Assembly (NCBI GenBank): GCA_910587105.1
Contig: CAJUMB010000020.1
Location: 1 to 52,648, forward strand
Origin: an uncultured Lachnospiraceae bacterium
GTDB taxonomy: Bacteria > Bacillota > Clostridia > Lachnospirales > Lachnospiraceae
Direction: 5' to 3'
Length of the DNA: 52,648 nucleotides
The notes beneath the pieces were generated by a model. That model was not told the DNA's origin and did no database searches. It was given only the letters and a program-made list of their open reading frames with translations. Below are positions 17,232 to 26,126 of the stretch, piece after piece. Within the stretch, counting starts at the first letter, position 1, and every line of letters begins with the position of its first letter. A program made the translations under genes and the position numbers.

Positions 17232-17960
17232 AGATAATCACAAATATAAGCATTCATATCAGCAGTCAGCACAACTCCAAAATAAGTTTCCAGTACATTC
17301 TGGACAGTGCTGGCTTTCAGCAAAGTCTCTGAAGTCCTTCCCCCCTGCTCAATTTTAAAAAGGTTATCTCGTATGGTGTATCTGCCCTCAAACGCCGGCA
17401 GTGTACACATCATGCGCGTGACAAACGGAGAATCCGGATACGAGGATGTATAATAATTGGACATTTCAAAATCACTTTCCTCAGCATAGTGGAGCCCGAA
17501 TGCCACAGCTTCCACAAATACATCTCCCCGCTTTAATTCCACCACATACCCCAGTTCAGAATCTTCCCTGATGCGGTATGTTCTTCCAAACTGAACCTGT
17601 TCCAGCCCCGGCTTCAGCAAAAGGGGCTCCACCCATCCATTCCCCCCCAGTCCCACATCAGCAACCCACAGCTGGCCGTCCAGTGGTACAATACTCAGCC
17701 GATGGGTCAGCGGCAGCTTCTTCCCTTCTCTGGAAAAGAAGGTTTAACTCAAAACAGTAACCGCCCCTGCGGTCCCTGACCACTTTTTCAAAAATATCCT
17801 GGATATCCAAAGAAACAGCAAGCCCGCAGAAAGGATTAAAATCCTCGAAAGGCACTGCAAGACTGTGGCAGCGGTGCAGACGGATAAACTGCTGCGTCCG
17901 GTCCTCTGATTCCCGATGAACAAAACCGATACGTGCGAAATACTCATCAATATTAAACAT
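17219..17960 (-). pseudogene. arylamine N-acetyltransferase, frameshifted
   Basis: The N-terminal frame (ATG 17960, site AGGAG) encodes FNIDEYFARIG, the family start, VPFEDFNPF, and RGGYCFELN with the catalytic Cys. It then runs out of frame to a stop at 17658. A second minus-strand frame carries LPLTHRLSIVPLDGQLWVAD, with the catalytic His and Asp, and GLGGNGWVEPLLL onward to 17219. A frameshift near 17725 therefore splits the gene, and the spacing between Cys and His is about 25 residues shorter than usual, so some sequence is also lost. The last codons and stop (LERV-stop) are supplied by the MITE-A end. NATs acetylate aromatic amines from acetyl-CoA; this copy is unlikely to work. Confidence 0.8.
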
Positions 17961-17961
17961 A

Positions 17962-18975
17962 TCACTCCTGCTCCAATCGGGGCTGGTATGGCCGCCCCGC
18001 CTTTTTTGCCTCCATAAATGGTTTTCCATGTTTTTGTATCATTTCCAGACAGACTTTTTCATTCTCCGGATTCAGGCTGTAGGCCACAGTGGAATCAATA
18101 ATCAGTCCTGTTCCGTCCCCTGCCAGCATCTCCATCCAATCCACCACCATCTTTTCAATATCTGCCCGGGAAGACTGGCTGGAACCGAGAACTCTCTGTG
18201 TGTCAAGCCCTGGCATAAACACAATCCGTCCGCCAAATTCTTCTTTCACCTGCGTCAGATCATTACAGGCCATCACACTGTCCCACCCGTCAAATCCACA
18301 GGAAATCCACTCAGGAATCAGGGTATCCACCTTACCACAGCTGTGGTGGACCACATACTGATATCCCATGGCCCGGGCCGCGTCCACAATCCTCTTGTAC
18401 TGTGGGAAAATATACTCTTTGTAGAAATCCATGCCGAAATAGGGCCCCGTCTGTATAGCCATGTCATCATGGTACACAAGAATATCCGGCTGGCAGATTT
18501 CATATACCTTTTCGAACAGCCTGATTTTATGGTCCGCAATAGCCGCCAGGAACTCCCCGTACGCTTCCGGCTCCATAATCACCTGGCAGAGTGCATTCTC
18601 AAACCCCATCAAAATATGGGTTCTCTCAAAGATTCCATTCAGAGAAACGTACTGCAGCATCCGGCTGTCCCGTTCTGTAAAGGCCGCTGCCTCCTCTTTC
18701 ATAGGCGTAAAGTCTATCTGTTCCAGGTCTGGAAAGACCACTTTATCTTTCCACTGTGTCACATCCTCGAGCTTAATATCACTGGTGTCCGGATGTGTGA
18801 TATTCAGCGAATCCGGACAGCTGATCCAGCGGCATCCCCATGCATCATAACCAGTGGTCATAATGGGCCGCTCCACAATATAATCCCGGATACCATATGC
18901 CTCACTGCCAAGATGCGCAATCCAATCCGGTTTCTCATGCCGGAAAACTTTCTCCATATTTTCTTTTGCTGTCAT
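17962..18975 (-). CDS. uroporphyrinogen decarboxylase-fold methyltransferase
   Basis: The 337-aa protein belongs to the URO-D superfamily branch that includes corrinoid-dependent methyltransferases (MtaA, CmuA and O-demethylase components), not the haem enzyme. It shows the TIM-barrel features DILVYHDDMAIQTGPYFGMD and VVHHSCGKVDTLIPEWI, where the His and Cys are placed as in the zinc site of methylcobamide transferases, and VFMPGLDTQRVLG. ATG 18975 follows AAGGGAGAATTATAATT. The next gene (the broken NAT) starts one base after its stop. The divergent PucR-like regulator gene suggests local control. No corrinoid protein gene is adjacent, so the methyl donor is unknown. Confidence 0.75.
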   Translation of the reverse strand: MTAKENMEKVFRHEKPDWIAHLGSEAYGIRDYIVERPIMTTGYDAWGCRWISCPDSLNITHPDTSDIKLEDVTQWKDKVVFPDLEQIDFTPMKEEAAAFTERDSRMLQYVSLNGIFERTHILMGFENALCQVIMEPEAYGEFLAAIADHKIRLFEKVYEICQPDILVYHDDMAIQTGPYFGMDFYKEYIFPQYKRIVDAARAMGYQYVVHHSCGKVDTLIPEWISCGFDGWDSVMACNDLTQVKEEFGGRIVFMPGLDTQRVLGSSQSSRADIEKMVVDWMEMLAGDGTGLIIDSTVAYSLNPENEKVCLEMIQKHGKPFMEAKKAGRPYQPRLEQE

Positions 18976-19067
18976 AATTATAATTCTCCCTTTTCTATGT
19001 ACCCGCGGAGTCTTTTTGCTCCTGATTTTGTGCATAACGCATATTCCGCCTTTCCCTAAAAAGTGTT

Positions 19068-19124
19068 CATAAAAGACTGTAAATATGCTATAATCAAATC
19101 ATATCATAGAAGAAAGGGAGATAC
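19068..19124 (+). promoter_or_regulatory. promoter and ribosome binding site of the PucR-like regulator
   Basis: TTCATA and TATAAT (19089-19094) with a 17-bp spacer are followed by AAGAAAGGGAG just ahead of GTG 19128. This favours GTG 19128 as the present translation start even though the following 55 codons cross a MITE-A remnant. Confidence 0.5.
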
Positions 19125-19127
19125 ATC

Positions 19128-20704
19128 GTGCAGGGCGTAGGAGCTTTCAGCACATTATTTGTGCATAACACACAAGTACATGCACAAGCATTCATCCCTT
19201 CAGCATGTTCTCCCATATCATACCCTTTTGGTACAGACTATGACACACGGTTGACAGAAAGCATTTTTGAGACATGCTCTAAGAAAGGCAGGTCCGGCAT
19301 GTTCTTATCACTGACATTAATTGCAGAGCGGATTCATCTTCCCTCTGACATGATCATGGTTCATGAATCCACACATAGAAAATACCAGGACATTATGTTC
19401 TACCCAGAGTTCCCAGAGCAGATTTCCCAGCCCTTTTCCCCGGATATTTTATATCTTTCCAGCGGATTTCCGCCCTCTTGGCCCACAGGGACGCAGCCTC
19501 CCGATTTCATCTGTATTGTGAAAAGAGGGGAATTCCAGCAGGCAGAAAAATCTGTAAAACAGCTTCCCTGCAGCTGCCTCCTGCTGGGAACCTGCCTGTC
19601 AATGGAAGGTATTTTCAACGAAATTCATTCAAGGATTCTTTTTCTGCGAAAGCAGATTGATATTTTCAAAATGGCGGTGTACACACAGCAGAGCCTTCAG
19701 AAATTAATAGAAATGATCTTTGACATTATGGGAAATCCCGCCTACCTGGTGGACTCCAGTTTTAAAGTTCTGGCCATAGACCGGAGCCATGATATGCGGG
19801 ATTTAAGCGCCGCCTGGCGGCGTCTGGAAGATGAAGGCTACCTCCCCTTTGACCTGGTCAGCAGTCTGATTAACAGCGGAGAACTCAGCTCTATGGAAAC
19901 ACAGGAAAGAGCAGTTGTGGTAAACTCCCGCTATTTTTACGTTCCCTTCATCAATTACAATCTAAAACAATACGGAAAAATAAAAGGCCACCTTTTTATT
20001 GCAGGAATGAAAAAAACTATCCGTAAAAGTGACATTGAACTGGCGGAATACCTGGGCAGTTACGTTCTGTAGCTGTGATTCACACCTCCTCAAAACACGG
20101 TCTTTCCGACGAGAGAATTGCAAGTCAGATGGAACGGTGCGGCGGCGCCAAATCCGTATTTTACCAGGACAAAATCGCCACACTATTCAACCACAGAAAA
20201 CAGCCGGACGCCAGGTCACTGGACCATGCATTAAAGCGCATCAGCACAGAACTAAACTGCGAAATCGGGGTGAGCGACACGTTCCAGGGGTACTATGATC
20301 TGCATACCTATTATATGCAGGCAGAATGGGCCCTGACCTGTCCCTCCTCTGCCCGGCTGAAAGAGGTCTGCCCCATGATCAGGTATTACAGAGATTATGC
20401 GGTTCACCATATGCTTTATGTATTTTCTAAAAACAAAAAATGGAAGCTTATGACAGTTCCTGAGCTGCTTACCCTGAAAAAATATGACCAGGACAACCAC
20501 ACAGAACTGCTGAAAACACTGTATCTATATCTTATCTACGAGCGCAGTGCGGGCATCACCGCCCAGGAACTCCATATCCACCGCAACACCCTGGCATACC
20601 GCATGGAGCGGATTTCAGAAATATGCGGTTTTCAACTGGACGATCCTGCCGTCCGCCAGAGACTGACGCTGTCGCTGAAGGCCATGGAAATGTTTGACCA
20701 TTAA
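19128..20704 (+). pseudogene. PucR/CdaR-like regulator, split by a frameshift
   Basis: The first part (to TAG 20070-20072) has a long N-terminal region and a GAF-like segment (MGNPAYLVDSSFKVLAID); the second part, in another frame from about 20066, ends in the PucR-type HTH: GITAQELHIHRNTLAYRMER. Skipping back one base near 20066 joins YLGSYV to VAVIHTSSKHGLSDE and restores a full regulator of about 470 residues after Met 19299. The stretch 19128-19298 includes a MITE-A half copy read as protein. Such proteins control sugar-acid, purine or demethylation genes; here the divergent URO-D-type methyltransferase is the natural target. A sequencing slip cannot be excluded. Confidence 0.65.
19205..19281 (+). 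repeat. MITE-A half copy within an ORF
   Basis: TTCTCCCATATCATACCC followed by a variant of GACACACGGTTGACAGAAAG and CATTTTTGAGACATGCTCTA corresponds to the reverse complement of the left half of the copy at 17051-17231, with more mismatches. It lies between the regulator's ribosome binding site and its likely ancestral Met at 19299. Confidence 0.6.
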
Positions 20705-21723
20705 GCAGTCTCCCGGCGGATTAATACAGGCGGAATAATCTTGTGAACAGGGGCATCCAGAGGCACTGGACGCCTCTTTTTCCTCTCTGTCATCTGCTGG
20801 TCCAGAAGCTCCATGGCTTCCCTGGCAATCTCCGGAATCTGCTGGCCGATGGTGCTCATGGGGATGACTGCCTCACTGGATATGGGGGAATTGTCGAACC
20901 CTATTATCTTATATGTTTCAGGAAGTTTCCCATATCTGCGGACAAGAATATTCAACAATATATTGGCGTGAGTATCATTGGAGATAAAAATCCCTTTTTT
21001 CCTCTGGGAATATTTTTCTTCCAGGGTATCCACAATCTGAAGGAGCTTCTCTTGATTTTCCTCGAAAGAATTGCCGATACTGTCCAACATCATTTCGTAA
21101 GGCAGTTCATATTCCCGGCAGATGTCCAGAAAACCTTTGATTCTTCCATAAGCCGGAACCGATTCATCAATCCTGGCATTAATATGAATCAAAACATCAC
21201 AGTTACATTTTTTCAACAGACCTGCCGCCTGTACGCCCCCCATATAATTGTCTGTATTCACACTGCATATATGGGAATCCTCCCGCTCAATCCCCACCAC
21301 CGGTATGTGATAAGCCGCCAGCTCCTTTGACGGTATGGTAGGGCTCAGTACAATCATCCCTTCAATATTATAGGCAAGAAGCTCTTCAATGTATTTTTTT
21401 TCCACATCTTTTTTTTCATCTCCCGCAAAAACCAGAAATTTGTATCCGTAAGTTTCATAGGTAGAGAGAATCTGGTTCAGCATTTCCGCATAGTAATGCA
21501 TATAGAGATTGGGTACAATAATTCCCACAAATTCCGTCTTGCCGCTGGCCAGAATACGGGCCACTTTATTTTCTTTGTAATCCAATGCGGTAAGCGCGTC
21601 TGCAATCTTCTGCTGGTTTTCCAGGGTGAGGGAATCCGGGTTGTTAAAATACCGTGAAATGGTGGTTTTCGAAAAATTCGTATAGGCGGCAATATCCGCA
21701 AAAGTCACTTTCTTTTTTTTCAT
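20701..21723 (-). CDS. LacI family transcriptional regulator
   Basis: The 340-aa protein begins with a LacI HTH: VTFADIAAYTNFSKTTISRY and NNPDSLTLENQQKI, followed by a periplasmic-binding-protein-like ligand domain (residues 62-335, EFVGIIVPNLYMHYYAEML, GFDNSPISS). ATG 21723 is used; a TTG-opened extension overlaps its own -10 box. It is divergent from the sugar ABC/GH32 operon, and AACCGGTT-type palindromes lie at both promoters, so it probably represses that operon and itself until a sugar or sugar phosphate binds. Confidence 0.9.
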   Translation of the reverse strand: MKKKKVTFADIAAYTNFSKTTISRYFNNPDSLTLENQQKIADALTALDYKENKVARILASGKTEFVGIIVPNLYMHYYAEMLNQILSTYETYGYKFLVFAGDEKKDVEKKYIEELLAYNIEGMIVLSPTIPSKELAAYHIPVVGIEREDSHICSVNTDNYMGGVQAAGLLKKCNCDVLIHINARIDESVPAYGRIKGFLDICREYELPYEMMLDSIGNSFEENQEKLLQIVDTLEEKYSQRKKGIFISNDTHANILLNILVRRYGKLPETYKIIGFDNSPISSEAVIPMSTIGQQIPEIAREAMELLDQQMTERKKRRPVPLDAPVHKIIPPVLIRRETA

Positions 21724-21744
21724 CTTTATTTCAACCGTTTCTTT

Positions 21745-21795
21745 TGAGTATATCAAAAGTGAAGTCAGAAATCAACCGGTTCCAGTACCGGTTTT
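21745..21795 (-). promoter_or_regulatory. lacI-type gene promoter and AACCGGTT operators
   Basis: Reading the minus strand, TTGATT (21773-21768) and TATACT (21750-21745) are 17 bp apart. Directly upstream lie AACCGGTT (21774-21781) and a second ACCGGTTTT (21787-21795) with the same core, consistent with autoregulation. Confidence 0.55.
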
Positions 21796-21857
21796 GTCAA
21801 TTTTGTATAAAGACTGTGCGGGAAAAATAGAACATACGCCGAAAGTGCAATTGATCA

Positions 21858-21930
21858 TTGACAACAGCCAGCGTGTATATTATGATTATTTCATAAAGTA
21901 ACCGGTAACTTTATCGGTTACGAAACCGAT
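21858..21930 (+). promoter_or_regulatory. promoter and operators of the sugar ABC/GH32 operon
   Basis: TTGACA (21858-21863), a 17-bp spacer and TATGAT (21881-21886) form a strong promoter. Just after the expected start of transcription are TAACCGGTAAC (21899-21909) and the palindrome ATCGGTT-acga-AACCGAT (21913-21930), both sharing the CCGGT/CGGTT core seen at the regulator's own promoter. Position downstream of the promoter favours repression. Confidence 0.65.
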
Positions 21931-21949
21931 TATGATAAGGAGGAAATGT

Positions 21950-23272
21950 ATGAAAAGACGACTGATGTGCCTGACTGGAATTCTACTGGCTGCGGGCTGC
22001 CTGACTGGCTGTCAGAAAAAGCAGATTTCCCCGGGCAGCATAGCAGGGTATGACCAGGGTGAATCCTATCTGTCCATCTGGGTCCATTCCATTGAGGACA
22101 CAGAAGAAGGGCAGGCATACAAACAGGCAGTGGAAAGTTTTAACGAGGAATATGACGGCACCTATTTTGCCGACATTGAATTCATCCCCAGAAACGACAG
22201 CGGCGGCGGATATTCAGACAAAATCAACGCCTCTGTGATGGCTGGCGGGCTCCCCGATGTGCTCACTGTGGACGGCCCCAACATAGCTGCCTACGCGGCA
22301 AACGGAATTATCCAGCCCCTGGCTGAATTATCAGAAGAGGAAAAAAGCATCTATCTGCCATCCATCATTGACCAGGGCACTTACAACAACAAACTATATG
22401 CTCTGGGCGTGATGGAATCCAGCGTGGGCCTTTACTACAACAAAGAGCTCCTCCAGGAAGCCGGCATTCAGGTACCGGACGCCGGACACCCGTGGACCTG
22501 GCCTGAATTCCTGGAAATCCTGGAACAGCTGAAGCCCCTGATGGATGAAAAGAAGGGGTATCCACTGGACATGACTTTTCCTGTGGGCGAGGCCAGTATT
22601 TACTACTATGCTCCCTTTATCTGGTCAAACGGCGGGGAACTGATCAGTGAAGACGGACTGACTGCTGACGGATACTTCAATTCCGAGGCAAACGCGGAAA
22701 CTATGAATTATTTTCAGACGATTGTGAAAAAGGGTTATATGTCAGAAGCGCCTATTGAAAACCTGTTCGAAGGCGGACGGGCCGCGTTCAAATTCGACGG
22801 TGCCTGGGAAGTCAACACCATTTATGGCAGCTATCCGGATATCAAACTGGGCGTGGCCCCCTATGTGGCCAGCGAGAAGTGGAACGGGGAGAAATACACC
22901 CCCACTGGTTCCTGGGCGTTTGCCGCATCCTCCGGAACCCAGGACATCGAAGGCTCCACAAAGCTGGTGCAGTGGATGAGCGGTGTGGAGAGCGGAATCC
23001 GCATCTGGGAGATGTCAAAGACTTTCCCCTCCACCTATGAGGCGTTCGAGAGCATTGACGTGTTCCAGACAGATGAAAATTATGCTGCATTATACAATCA
23101 ACTGAGCAATTACGGCCATCCAAGGCCGAAGACCCCTGTATATCCACAGGTAAGCACTTTCTTCCAGGAAGTTTTGGAAAGTGTGGCCCTGGGCGGGAAG
23201 GACGCCCGGACTGAAATGGATAAATCAGTAGAAAGGATTAACGCGAAACTGGAACGTTATACGAGAGAATAA
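21950..23272 (+). CDS. sugar ABC transporter substrate-binding lipoprotein
   Basis: A 440-aa extracellular solute-binding protein of family 1. Residues 1-18 are a lipoprotein signal with lipobox LTGC, so it is lipid-anchored outside the membrane. SGGGYSDKINASVMAGGLPD, APFIWSNGGELISEDG and AFKFDGAWEV are typical of oligosaccharide-binding members. ATG 21950 follows AAGGAGGAAATGT. The next gene starts inside its stop codon (TAATG). With the GH32 enzyme at the end of the operon, sucrose or fructo-oligosaccharides are the most likely ligand. Confidence 0.9.
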   Translation: MKRRLMCLTGILLAAGCLTGCQKKQISPGSIAGYDQGESYLSIWVHSIEDTEEGQAYKQAVESFNEEYDGTYFADIEFIPRNDSGGGYSDKINASVMAGGLPDVLTVDGPNIAAYAANGIIQPLAELSEEEKSIYLPSIIDQGTYNNKLYALGVMESSVGLYYNKELLQEAGIQVPDAGHPWTWPEFLEILEQLKPLMDEKKGYPLDMTFPVGEASIYYYAPFIWSNGGELISEDGLTADGYFNSEANAETMNYFQTIVKKGYMSEAPIENLFEGGRAAFKFDGAWEVNTIYGSYPDIKLGVAPYVASEKWNGEKYTPTGSWAFAASSGTQDIEGSTKLVQWMSGVESGIRIWEMSKTFPSTYEAFESIDVFQTDENYAALYNQLSNYGHPRPKTPVYPQVSTFFQEVLESVALGGKDARTEMDKSVERINAKLERYTRE

Positions 23273-24168
23273 TGAAGAAAAAGAATTCGATTATGGGAAT
23301 GGCGTTTTTCGGCCCTGCACTGGTGCTCCTTACACTGTTTTTATTCCTGCCCATGCTGCTGACGTTTGGATTCAGCTTTACCGACTATTTCGCACTGAAT
23401 CCGGAGTTGACACATTTTACAGGCCTGAAAAACTATACCGATATTTTCAAAGATGAACTCTTTGTAAAATCCTTTTTTAATACCGTGAAATTTGTACTTA
23501 TTATTGTCCCCCTGCAATGCGGCGGCGCGCTGCTGCTGGCAATCGCCATCAACCACGCTGCCCATTGTAAAAAATATTTTAAAGTAGCGTTTTTTATCCC
23601 TGTTGTCATGTCTCTGGCCGTAGTATCCACTTTATGGATGCAGATTTACAGCCCGGAAGGGATTTTAAATACACTGCTGGGGCAGATGGGCATTGACGCC
23701 CAGCCATTTATCCACAGCGCCAAACAGGCTCTTCCATCTATCGCCATCATGAGCGTATGGCAGGGCATGGGCTACCAGATGATTATTTTTCTCGGCGGAC
23801 TGCAGAACATCAACCCGGCCATCTATGAGGCCGCGGAGATGGACCACGCCACCAGCTGGCAGAAGTTCAAAGACGTGACCCTGCCGGAATTAAAGCCTCT
23901 GTGCGTATTTGTATTTATCACAGTTACCATCGGAGCATTCCGCATGCTGGTACAGCCTATGGTAATGACCGGGGGAGGCCCTGACCATTCTACCTATACC
24001 ATTGTATACGATATTTATGAGACAGGAACCGTCAACTGGGAAATGGGCCTTGCTTCCACTATGGCCATTGTATTTACCGTCTTTGTGGTGGTCCTGACGA
24101 TTATCCAAAATGTACTGACAAAGGAGAGGGAGGGAAAACATGTTCACAAAAAAGCAAAAACGAATTAA
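23272..24168 (+). CDS. sugar ABC transporter permease (MalF/UgpA type)
   Basis: A 298-aa inner-membrane permease with six predicted membrane helices, the first at residues 9-33. The EAA loop that docks the ATPase reads EAAEMDHATSWQKFKDVTLP near residues 187-206. It pairs with the following permease. Translation is coupled to the binding protein through a one-base overlap. Confidence 0.92.
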   Translation: MKKKNSIMGMAFFGPALVLLTLFLFLPMLLTFGFSFTDYFALNPELTHFTGLKNYTDIFKDELFVKSFFNTVKFVLIIVPLQCGGALLLAIAINHAAHCKKYFKVAFFIPVVMSLAVVSTLWMQIYSPEGILNTLLGQMGIDAQPFIHSAKQALPSIAIMSVWQGMGYQMIIFLGGLQNINPAIYEAAEMDHATSWQKFKDVTLPELKPLCVFVFITVTIGAFRMLVQPMVMTGGGPDHSTYTIVYDIYETGTVNWEMGLASTMAIVFTVFVVVLTIIQNVLTKEREGKHVHKKAKTN

Positions 24169-24991
24169 CTGGATACTGGTTGGAGTCCTGCTGGTATTGT
24201 CCATTTTCTTCCTGTTTCCGGTACTCTGGATGCTGGCAAACTCCTTTAAGCCGGATTCGGCCATTACCGCAGATATGAACTCCATTGCGGCGTTCATACC
24301 TCCCATGCCGGACGGAACCTTTTTTGACAATTATCTTTCGATACTCACCAACACGAATTTTGTACGCTATATGGCAAACACACTGTTTTACGCCGCAGTG
24401 CTGATTCTCCTGGGAATTGTGGTAAACGGCCTTGCCGGATATGCCCTGGCAAAGATCCCCTTTCCCTTCCGGGACCAGTGGCTGCTGATCATTATGATGC
24501 TGCTGATCGTGCCCACGGAAACAGTCATCACCATTCATTTCCTGATTATTGCCAAAGCAGGACTTTTGAATACTGTGATAGGTTACATACTGCCTATGAT
24601 TGTAAATCCCTTTAATATTTTCCTGTTCCGGCAGGTGTTCGTCAGTCTGCCGGATGATGTGTACGAGGCGGCCCAGCTGGACTTCTGCGGCCCGGTAAAA
24701 TACTTTTTCACAATGGTTCTGCCAATGTCCAAAACAGTGGTGGCCACAGTCAGCGTGTTTACATTCCTGAACATATGGAACGACTACCTGTGGCCCTCGC
24801 TGGTATTTACCTCCAGCGATCTTCTGACTGCGCAGATCGGCCTGAACTCGATTACGTCAAACGACAATACAACAATGGGACAGACACTTGCTGTCATAAC
24901 AATGGTAACCATTCCGGTAATCATCATCTACTCCCTGTTCTCCAAACAGATTGTAGAGGGTGTTACCTCAACAGGTTCTAAGGAAGGATGA
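24140..24991 (+). CDS. sugar ABC transporter permease (MalG/UgpE type)
   Basis: A 283-aa permease with six membrane helices. The EAA loop reads EAAQLDFCGPVKYFFTMVLP near residues 176-195, and the protein ends in the usual GVTSTGSKEG tail of MalG-type subunits (residues about 274-283). It overlaps the preceding permease by 29 bp, and GGAGAGGGAGG gives its ribosome binding site. Confidence 0.92.
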   Translation: MFTKKQKRINWILVGVLLVLSIFFLFPVLWMLANSFKPDSAITADMNSIAAFIPPMPDGTFFDNYLSILTNTNFVRYMANTLFYAAVLILLGIVVNGLAGYALAKIPFPFRDQWLLIIMMLLIVPTETVITIHFLIIAKAGLLNTVIGYILPMIVNPFNIFLFRQVFVSLPDDVYEAAQLDFCGPVKYFFTMVLPMSKTVVATVSVFTFLNIWNDYLWPSLVFTSSDLLTAQIGLNSITSNDNTTMGQTLAVITMVTIPVIIIYSLFSKQIVEGVTSTGSKEG

Positions 24992-24995
24992 TCAT

Positions 24996-26096
24996 ATGAG
25001 CTTTATAGAATTTAGAAATATCAGCAAAAAATATCCCGGAGCGGATAAAAATACAGTAAATGGATTCAACCTGAATATTGAAGAAAAAGAATTTATCGCC
25101 TTTGTGGGGCCCTCCGGGTGCGGAAAATCCACAACCCTGCGGATGATTGCAGGATTTGAGGAAATCAGCGGCGGAGAACTGTACATTGACGGAAAAAAAG
25201 TCAATGAGACAGCGCCAAAGGACAGAGGCATTGCCATGGTATTCCAGAACTATGCCCTATATCCCCACATGACCGTGGAAAAGAACATCGGATACGGCCT
25301 GAAGAATATGAAAATGCCAGCCGAAGAAATTAAGAAAAAAGTAGACTGGGCCGTGCGGATTCTGGGATTGGAAGAATACCGCTGTCGGAAACCAAAAAAT
25401 CTTTCCGGCGGACAGCGCCAGAGAGTGGCTCTGGGCAGGGCCATCGTGAAAAATCAGAAAGTATTCCTCATGGATGAACCTCTGTCCAATCTGGACGCCA
25501 AGCTGCGGGTGAGTATGCGGACAGAAATCAGCAAGCTGCATCGGGAGCTGGGCGCCACCACCATCTATGTCACCCATGACCAGGTGGAGGCCATGACCAT
25601 GGCAGACAGAATCGTCATTATGAAAGACGGAATTGTCCAGCAGGTGGGAAAACCTATGGAACTGTATAATCATCCTGCCAACCAGTTTGTGGCCGGGTTT
25701 ATCGGCTCTCCCCAGATGAATTTCTTCGATGTGGACGTGGATGACCACAGCATAACCTTCTCTGACGGAAATACCATAAGCCTTCCCCAGGATGTTCTGG
25801 AGAGATTAAATGGAAAACGCGGAAAAATGGTACTGGGCATCCGCGGAGAAGACATCAAACTGGACCCTCAGAGTGTTGAATTACACAAACAGGACAAACT
25901 GCAGGCAGTTCTCACCGACACGGAAGTCATGGGCAATGAAAACAATCTGTATTTTACTTTCGGAAACCGTATGGCAGCCGCCAGAGTTTCCAAAGATGAA
26001 ATCGGCCAGATTGGCGATACCATCACTTTTGTACTGCTTCCCTCAAAGATGCATTTCTTTGACAAAAATACGGGAAAGAGTTATACTGAAACCTAA
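24996..26096 (+). CDS. sugar ABC transporter ATPase (UgpC/MsmK type)
   Basis: A 366-aa CUT1-family ATPase. Walker A is GPSGCGKST (residues 37-45), the signature LSGGQRQRVALGRAI near 134-148, Walker B VFLMDEPLSNLDAKLR and the switch His in VTHDQVEAM. The C-terminal third is the TOBE-type regulatory domain of CUT1 ATPases. ATG 24996 follows AAGGAAGGATGATCAT. Having its own ATPase in the operon is less usual than sharing a single MsmK. Confidence 0.93.
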   Translation: MSFIEFRNISKKYPGADKNTVNGFNLNIEEKEFIAFVGPSGCGKSTTLRMIAGFEEISGGELYIDGKKVNETAPKDRGIAMVFQNYALYPHMTVEKNIGYGLKNMKMPAEEIKKKVDWAVRILGLEEYRCRKPKNLSGGQRQRVALGRAIVKNQKVFLMDEPLSNLDAKLRVSMRTEISKLHRELGATTIYVTHDQVEAMTMADRIVIMKDGIVQQVGKPMELYNHPANQFVAGFIGSPQMNFFDVDVDDHSITFSDGNTISLPQDVLERLNGKRGKMVLGIRGEDIKLDPQSVELHKQDKLQAVLTDTEVMGNENNLYFTFGNRMAAARVSKDEIGQIGDTITFVLLPSKMHFFDKNTGKSYTET

Positions 26097-26126
26097 CTGA
26101 AACAGACAAAACAGGACGAGCAGAAC

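Noticed and set aside
17962..18975. URO-D-like gene as hemE of haem synthesis
   Set aside because: Lacks the N-terminal hemE motif (RPVWxMRQAGR) and has the HxC zinc-type motif of methyltransferases.
21723..21756. TTG start for the LacI gene extending to 21756
   Set aside because: It would start within the -10 box of its own promoter and lacks a ribosome binding site.
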